Source: Streptomyces dengpaensis
GTDB lineage: Bacteria > Actinomycetota > Actinomycetes > Streptomycetales > Streptomycetaceae
NCBI RefSeq assembly: GCF_002946835.1
Contig: NZ_CP026652.1
Coordinates: 4,774,001-4,838,000, forward strand
Reading direction: 5' to 3'
DNA length: 64,000 nt
Shown here: piece by piece, positions 59,857 to 64,000 of the stretch
Layout of the letters: every line of letters starts with the position of its first letter
Numbering within the stretch: the first letter of the stretch is position 1
Translations under genes and position numbers: made by a program
The notes under the pieces: model-generated
What the model saw: only the letters and a program-made list of their open reading frames with translations
What the model was told of the DNA's origin: nothing
Databases searched by the model: none

Positions 59857-60882
59857 CTAAGGGATCCCCAGCTCGAAGAGCACATACCCCGCGTACGAAC
59901 CCGACGCGACCGCGGCGATGCCGAGCAGTGTGCACAGCAGCGGCAGGCGCAGGCCGCGCAGTTGGACGGCGAGAGGGATGAGGAGGGGGAAGGCGGGGAG
60001 CAGGTAGCGGGAGACGTTGCCGAATATCTGCTGGCTGCCCAGGACCAGGGCGAAGGTGAGGAGCGTGTAGACGGTCAGGACGGCCGGCGGGCGGAGGCGG
60101 ATCAGGAGGGGGATCAGGAGCAGGCCCAGCAGGATGGTCATCGCGCCGATGATGTCCTCGTAGGGGAACGCGAAGAGGTAGTCGAAGTGGCCCACCGCGA
60201 TGGAGGTGAGGACGTCGAGCGTGTGCTCGCCGTAGTCGAAGGTGTGGGCCCAGGCGCCCTCCTGGAGGGTGAAGTAGCCGCCGAGGTCGCCCATCCGGTT
60301 GCCGACCCAGAGCAGGTAGCCGACGAGTCCGAGCGGCGCGATCAGCATCGCGGTCCACGGGCGTGCGAGGTCTTTCTGGCGGCGGTGCAGCGCCAGTAGC
60401 GCGGCGACGGTGAGGGCGGCGATGAGGGCGACGGAGGTGGGGCGGTTGAGGCCGGCGGTGAAGGTGAGGATGCCCGCGGTGAGCCAGCGGCCGTTCATGA
60501 CGGCGTGGCACGCCCAGACGGCGAGGGCGACGTAGAGGGACTCCGAGTAGGCCGACCACTCCATGCCGGAGCCGGGCCAGACGGCCCACAGCCCGGCCGC
60601 GGCCAGCCCGGCGCGCCGGCCGCCGAAGCGGGCGGTGACGGCGTGGATGCCGAGGGCGGCGACGAAGGAGGCGACGACCGAGACCAGCATGCCGGCGCCG
60701 TACAGACCGAGCCCCGTGCATGCGGAGACCAGCCGCATCGTCGCCGGGTAGAGCGGGAAGAACGCCGCCGAGTTGCCTTCGAGGGTGATCAGTCCTTCGG
60801 CGTCGGGAATGGGGACGAGCGCGGGGTCATACCCGTGTGCGGCGATCTGCTGGTACCACCAGCCGTCCCAGCTGGCCAGCAC
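59857..60882 (-). CDS. PIG-V/GPI18-type mannosyltransferase, possibly N-terminally truncated
   Basis: This 341-residue membrane glycosyltransferase has SWDGWWYQQIAAHGYDP (acidic loop after helix 1) and NSAAFFPLYPATMRLVSACTGL. WSAYSESLYVALAVWAC follows, with about 8 membrane helices. Family members normally have one more helix before the SWDGWWY loop; here the frame opens after an in-frame TGA near the upstream gene and no start codon occurs before GTG 60882. Truncation, frameshift or a non-standard start are possible. It sits beside the ECF sigma-factor unit. Confidence 0.75.
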   Translation of the reverse strand: MLASWDGWWYQQIAAHGYDPALVPIPDAEGLITLEGNSAAFFPLYPATMRLVSACTGLGLYGAGMLVSVVASFVAALGIHAVTARFGGRRAGLAAAGLWAVWPGSGMEWSAYSESLYVALAVWACHAVMNGRWLTAGILTFTAGLNRPTSVALIAALTVAALLALHRRQKDLARPWTAMLIAPLGLVGYLLWVGNRMGDLGGYFTLQEGAWAHTFDYGEHTLDVLTSIAVGHFDYLFAFPYEDIIGAMTILLGLLLIPLLIRLRPPAVLTVYTLLTFALVLGSQQIFGNVSRYLLPAFPLLIPLAVQLRGLRLPLLCTLLGIAAVASGSYAGYVLFELGIP

Positions 60883-60931
60883 GTCCCAGGCGTGGGCGCC
60901 GCCGCCGAACCGTGAGGGCTTCTTCCGGTAG

Positions 60932-61216
60932 TCACCGGTGCGTCTGTGCCGGAGTCGTACTCGGGGACGTCGGGTTCACCGCGGGCCGCGGAAGGGGAGA
61001 CTGCGGCCTGTCGTCGACGGGGTCGTGGGGAAGCAGGAAGAAGCCGATGCCGAGTCCGGCGACGGCCAGGACGGAGCCGACGGCCTTCTGTGCCGCGCGG
61101 GCGCGGCGCCGGGCCCGTACCCCGGACCGGAGACGGTTCTGGTGCGCCGGCCCGAAGGGGGTGGATTCCTGGGCGTCGCGCATCATCCGCGCCAGCTCCC
61201 GTTCGAAGTGATCCAT
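60932..61216 (-). CDS. Small membrane protein downstream of the ECF sigma factor (possible anti-sigma factor)
   Basis: This 94-residue protein starts at ATG 61216 after GGGAG. The N-terminal ~40 residues are charged (DHFERELARMMRDAQESTPF; HQNRLRSGVRARRRARAA), one membrane helix follows (VGSVLAVAGLGIGFFLL), then a Pro/Ser/Thr-rich outer tail. It lies 10 bp after the sigma-factor gene, a common position for an anti-sigma factor. No zinc HxxxCxxC motif is present, so this role is only inference. Confidence 0.7.
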   Translation of the reverse strand: MDHFERELARMMRDAQESTPFGPAHQNRLRSGVRARRRARAAQKAVGSVLAVAGLGIGFFLLPHDPVDDRPQSPLPRPAVNPTSPSTTPAQTHR

Positions 61217-61226
61217 GGTCTCCCGT

Positions 61227-61733
61227 TCACCCCACCGGCTCGATGACATCGGTCAGGATCCGACGCAGCCGCGCCACGCCACGCGACGCATGGGACCGAG
61301 CGGTGCCCACCGGGCACCCCAGCACCTCCGCGACCTGTCTCTCGGGCAGGTCCTGGTAGTAGCGCAGCACCACCGCGGCCCGCTGCCGCGGCGGCAACTG
61401 GGCCAGCGCGGCTTCCAGCCGCGAGCGCTCCACCACGGAGGCGGACACGTCCCCCGCCTCCGCCAGGTCGGGCAACCGCTCGACCGGGCGCTCGCCCCAC
61501 CAGCGCCGCCGCGCCGAGCGTGCCGCCGCACGCGCCAGAACCTTGCGTACGTACGCCTCCGGGGCCTTCTCCGCGATCTTGGGCCAGACGAACCAGAGCT
61601 TGACCAGGGCTTCCTGGAGCAGGTCCTCGGCCCGGTGCCGGTCGCCCCCCACCAGCAGACGGGCGAGGTGGAACAACGCCGACCAGCGGGCTGCCACGAA
61701 CCCGTCGAACCCCTCGGCCCGACTCTGTTCCAT
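61227..61733 (-). CDS. SigE-family ECF RNA polymerase sigma factor
   Basis: This ~168-residue sigma-70 factor has region 2 (FDGFVAARWSALFHLARLLVGGDRHRAEDLLQEALVKLW) and region 4 (LAQLPPRQRAAVVLRYYQDLPERQVAEVLGCPVGTARSHASRGVARLR). It belongs to the SigE-like actinobacterial ECF group. ATG 61733 fits the family length; ATG 61757 is possible. The next gene encodes a small membrane protein that may hold it inactive. Confidence 0.85.
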   Translation of the reverse strand: MEQSRAEGFDGFVAARWSALFHLARLLVGGDRHRAEDLLQEALVKLWFVWPKIAEKAPEAYVRKVLARAAARSARRRWWGERPVERLPDLAEAGDVSASVVERSRLEAALAQLPPRQRAAVVLRYYQDLPERQVAEVLGCPVGTARSHASRGVARLRRILTDVIEPVG

Positions 61734-61839
61734 CCGCACCGTCCCCGTTCTGGCCATCCCCCTATGCCTAGAGAAAGACGGTGGCCCCCTCGCCGCGATG
61801 CACTTGACCCCTGTGATCAGGGTCACATCCTGGATTCGG

Positions 61840-62523
61840 TCAGGCGGTTTCGGCCGGGTACGGCTCGCCCAGGTCCCACGCCTGGTACATCGCCTCCGCG
61901 AAGCCTTCCGCGATCTTGTGTTCGCCGCTCGCGTTCGGGTGTGTGCCGTCGTAGGTGTCGACGTGGATGTCGTACGACGGTGGTGGGGACGCCAGGAGGA
62001 GTGGGGAGCGGGGTTCGTCGAGGTCGGCGACGGTCTTGGCGAGGAGTTCGTTGAAGGCGGTGACCTCGGCGGCGAAGGGGGCGTCGGACTCGGCGCGGAC
62101 GTTCGGGATCACCGGGAGCAGGACCATGCGGACGCGCGGGTTCGCGGCGCGGGCCTCCGCGATGAAGGTGCGGGTGTTCGCCGCCGTCTGGGGCGCGTTG
62201 GTGTAGAAGCCGAGGTCGATCAGGCCCAGCGACACCAGCAGCACGTCCGCCCGGTGCGAGCGCACCGCCTCGCCGATCAGCGGGGCCATGTGGAGCCAGC
62301 CCTCGCCCCAGCCGGCCAGGTGGGCGCGGGGGAAGTCCGGGTCCGCGTACTCGTACGAGTCGGGGGACTCCGTCGCCTTGTCGTAGAGCGTCTCGCGCGG
62401 ACCGACGATCTTGAACGGGCCTCCGTACGTCGCACGCAGGTGCTGCCACATTCGATAACGCCATGTGTGTTCGCCCGCGCTGCCGATCGTCATGGAGTCG
62501 CCGACGGGCATGAACCTGAGCAT
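61840..62523 (-). CDS. SGNH/GDSL-type hydrolase
   Basis: This 227-residue SGNH esterase-like enzyme has block I PVGDSMTIG (Ser nucleophile), a Gly in LAGWGEG and LVSLGLIDLGF (block III region). DGTHPNASGEH forms block V with Asp and His. There is no signal peptide, so it is probably cytoplasmic. A decayed copy of its 3' end lies at 59770-59852. The substrate is unknown; carbohydrate or lipid esters are typical. Confidence 0.87.
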   Translation of the reverse strand: MLRFMPVGDSMTIGSAGEHTWRYRMWQHLRATYGGPFKIVGPRETLYDKATESPDSYEYADPDFPRAHLAGWGEGWLHMAPLIGEAVRSHRADVLLVSLGLIDLGFYTNAPQTAANTRTFIAEARAANPRVRMVLLPVIPNVRAESDAPFAAEVTAFNELLAKTVADLDEPRSPLLLASPPPSYDIHVDTYDGTHPNASGEHKIAEGFAEAMYQAWDLGEPYPAETA

Positions 62524-62649
62524 CCGCTCATCATGGACGATCTGCGGAGGCGTCTTGGGCCGTCAGGGTGTGAGGCTGGACACGCCGCAGGGAGAGCCGT
62601 GAGGCGCGCGGGCGGGGTGAACCGGCGGCCGGGATGGCAGGCTTGGGCC

Positions 62650-63636
62650 ATGCGCCGATCGCTTCCGTTCCTCGCCGGGGCCGCAGCCGCAGCCGCCGTC
62701 GTCGCCCTCGCGGCGCCGGCCGAAGCCGCCGACGGGGACGCCAGGTTCACGATCAGGGACCCGAGGATCACCGAGTCCAGCGGACTCGCCGCCTCGCACG
62801 CACACCCCGGCATTTACTGGACCCACAACGACAGCGATGACGGCGCGTACCTCTACGCCGTCGACAGCGGGACCGGCGAGACCGTCGCCACCATCACCAT
62901 GACGGGGGTCGGCACCCCGCGCGATGTCGAGGCCATCTCCATCGGCCCGGACGGCGACCTCTACGTCGGTGACATCGGCGACAACCTCGGCGGCACGTGG
63001 TCGTACGTGTGGATCTACCAGCTGCCCGAGCCGAAGGAACTGAAGGACCAGACGATCCGCGCCACGCAGTACGTCGTGAAGTACGCGGACGGGCCCCGCG
63101 ACGCGGAGGCGATGATGGTCCACCCGAAGACCGGCCGCGTCTACATCGCCGACAAGAAAGAGGACGGAGGCCACCTCTACGAGGGCCCCGCCCAGCTCTC
63201 GCCCTCCGGTACGAACGTCTTCCGGTCCGTCGCCGCCATCGACCTCTGGGCCACCGACGGCGCCTTCTCGCCCGACGGCGAACAGCTCGCCGTACGCGGG
63301 TACTTCGGGGGGATCGCGTACGACTGGAACGGTGGCAGGATCAAACGGCAGGGGCGGCTGAACGTACCCCTCCAAGGGCAGGGGGAGTCGCTCACGTACT
63401 CCGCCGACGGGTCGAAGCTCATGTACGGCAGTGAGGGCGCGGGCAGCGGTGTGGAGCCGGAGAGCGTCCCCGGAGCCGGCGACGGCAAGTCCCCGTCCAA
63501 GGACGGCAGTTCGGCTTCCACGGACGAGGGCGCGGACAGGGGCGACGGCATGACGGGGAACGTCAAGGTCGGCGTGGTCGCCGCCGTCGTCCTGTGCGCG
63601 GTGTTCGGGATCCGCCGACTGCGGCGCAGGGGCTGA
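62650..63636 (+). CDS. Surface-anchored beta-propeller-like protein
   Basis: This 328-residue protein has a signal peptide (RRSLPFLAGAAAAAAVVALAAPAEA) and a propeller-like domain (about 35-260). Repeats include SSGLAASHAHPGIYWTHND, GDLYVGDIGDN and RVYIADKKED, which resemble WD40/NHL-type blades. A Ser/Gly/Asp-rich stalk leads to a C-terminal helix (VKVGVVAAVVLCAVFGI) and basic stop (RRLRRRG). It is probably membrane-anchored with the propeller outside. Function unknown. Confidence 0.82.
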   Translation: MRRSLPFLAGAAAAAAVVALAAPAEAADGDARFTIRDPRITESSGLAASHAHPGIYWTHNDSDDGAYLYAVDSGTGETVATITMTGVGTPRDVEAISIGPDGDLYVGDIGDNLGGTWSYVWIYQLPEPKELKDQTIRATQYVVKYADGPRDAEAMMVHPKTGRVYIADKKEDGGHLYEGPAQLSPSGTNVFRSVAAIDLWATDGAFSPDGEQLAVRGYFGGIAYDWNGGRIKRQGRLNVPLQGQGESLTYSADGSKLMYGSEGAGSGVEPESVPGAGDGKSPSKDGSSASTDEGADRGDGMTGNVKVGVVAAVVLCAVFGIRRLRRRG

Positions 63637-63660
63637 ACCGCCGCCGCGCAGGGGGCTGAA

Positions 63661-64000
63661 CTACCCCTCCAGCGGCCGTACCTCGTAATGCAGTGTCGGC
63701 GCTCCCATCACCTTGTGGGCGAGCGGTACGAAGACGCCTTGTACCAACGGGTACTTGCGCCGCAGCAGCTTCGCCGCGTGCTTGTCCTCCTCGCTGCCCT
63801 GGTCGAGCAGCCGCGCCCGGGCGTGGATCTCGGGCCCGATGGGCGCGCCGCGGAAGGTGGAGGGGGCGATCTCCACCTCCGGGTTGTTGCGCATGCGCTT
63901 GACCTTCCAGGCGGTGCCCGGGGTGCGGAAGTACGCGTGGTCACCCTCTACGGCGATGTTCACCGGCGTGCCGACGCCGGTGCCGTCTTTCTTGTGGCTC
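63661..64000 (-). CDS. PPOX-class flavin/F420-dependent oxidoreductase (5' end outside window)
   Basis: The frame enters from the right edge and ends at a TAG (63661-63663). The 112 visible codons contain VNIAVEGDHAYFRTPGTAWKVKRMRNNPEVEIAP, EIHARARLLDQGSEEDKHAAKLLRRKYPL and HYEVRPLEG, the split-barrel PPOX fold that binds FMN or F420. It lacks its N-terminus. Confidence 0.8.
   Translation of the reverse strand, partial: SHKKDGTGVGTPVNIAVEGDHAYFRTPGTAWKVKRMRNNPEVEIAPSTFRGAPIGPEIHARARLLDQGSEEDKHAAKLLRRKYPLVQGVFVPLAHKVMGAPTLHYEVRPLEG

Overview
The window is a 64 kb stretch of a Streptomyces-like chromosome. Support for this is the very high GC, GTG/TTG starts with strong GGAGG-type ribosome binding sites, the futalosine menaquinone genes, a mycothiol-type DinB/GNAT protein, XRE plus DUF397 regulator pairs, and a 24-residue bL37 ribosomal protein gene. 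From memory, the order otsB-otsA-gpgS / threonine-synthase-like / sulfur carrier / cold shock / groEL2 is the one seen around SCO4290-SCO4296 of S. coelicolor.

Left part (1-10.4 kb): the end of a solute-binding protein gene, a DUF3263 gene, then trehalose and glucosylglycerate genes (otsB; otsA and gpgS on the other strand). A SAM-I riboswitch (4540-4707) follows, leading a threonine-synthase-family PLP enzyme that overlaps by 4 bp a MoaD/ThiS/CysO-type sulfur carrier ending in Gly-Gly. This is best read as a carrier-fed homocysteine/methionine route (MetM/MetO type), not ordinary threonine synthesis. A cold shock gene, groEL2 under two consecutive CIRCE operators, and an Old Yellow Enzyme follow.

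Region 10.4-13.0 kb is a small accessory patch. One MFS exporter gene sits between two 167-172 bp inverted repeats that are themselves palindromic, with a 10-bp minisatellite, two AATTGGC/GCCAATT-bounded elements and a ~60-bp tandem repeat.

Region 13-34 kb holds a MurNAc utilisation cluster (murP-murQ-murR), small conserved genes, a DinB-GNAT fusion beside an MFS remnant, an HD-domain protein, cutC, a HelD-type RNA-polymerase motor, an XPB helicase with its WYL-ended partner, a HAD phosphatase and a second cold shock protein.

Region 33.4-52 kb holds the menaquinone genes mqnB-mqnD, both carrying the same dispersed repeat inside their reading frames. It also has DUF2771, MFS, DUF3027, a 1053-residue sacsin/Hsp90-like GHKL ATPase, a secreted protein, a CtpE-like P-type ATPase, an NCS2 purine permease, a MarR regulator with an operator over its start, an exporter, thpR and an aldo/keto reductase.

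Region 52-59 kb is a second accessory patch. A 1550-bp IS200/IS605-family element carrying only tnpB, with IS608-like ends, has cut an XRE/DUF5753 regulator in two just upstream of its DUF397 partner. Nearby are a SUKH-LRR protein, a cupin, a VOC protein and a tRNA 3' fragment that could be an old attachment site. The window closes with bL37, a Uma2 protein, a mannosyltransferase that may lack its N-terminus, an ECF sigma factor with a small membrane partner, an SGNH hydrolase, a surface beta-propeller protein and the end of a PPOX/F420-type oxidoreductase.
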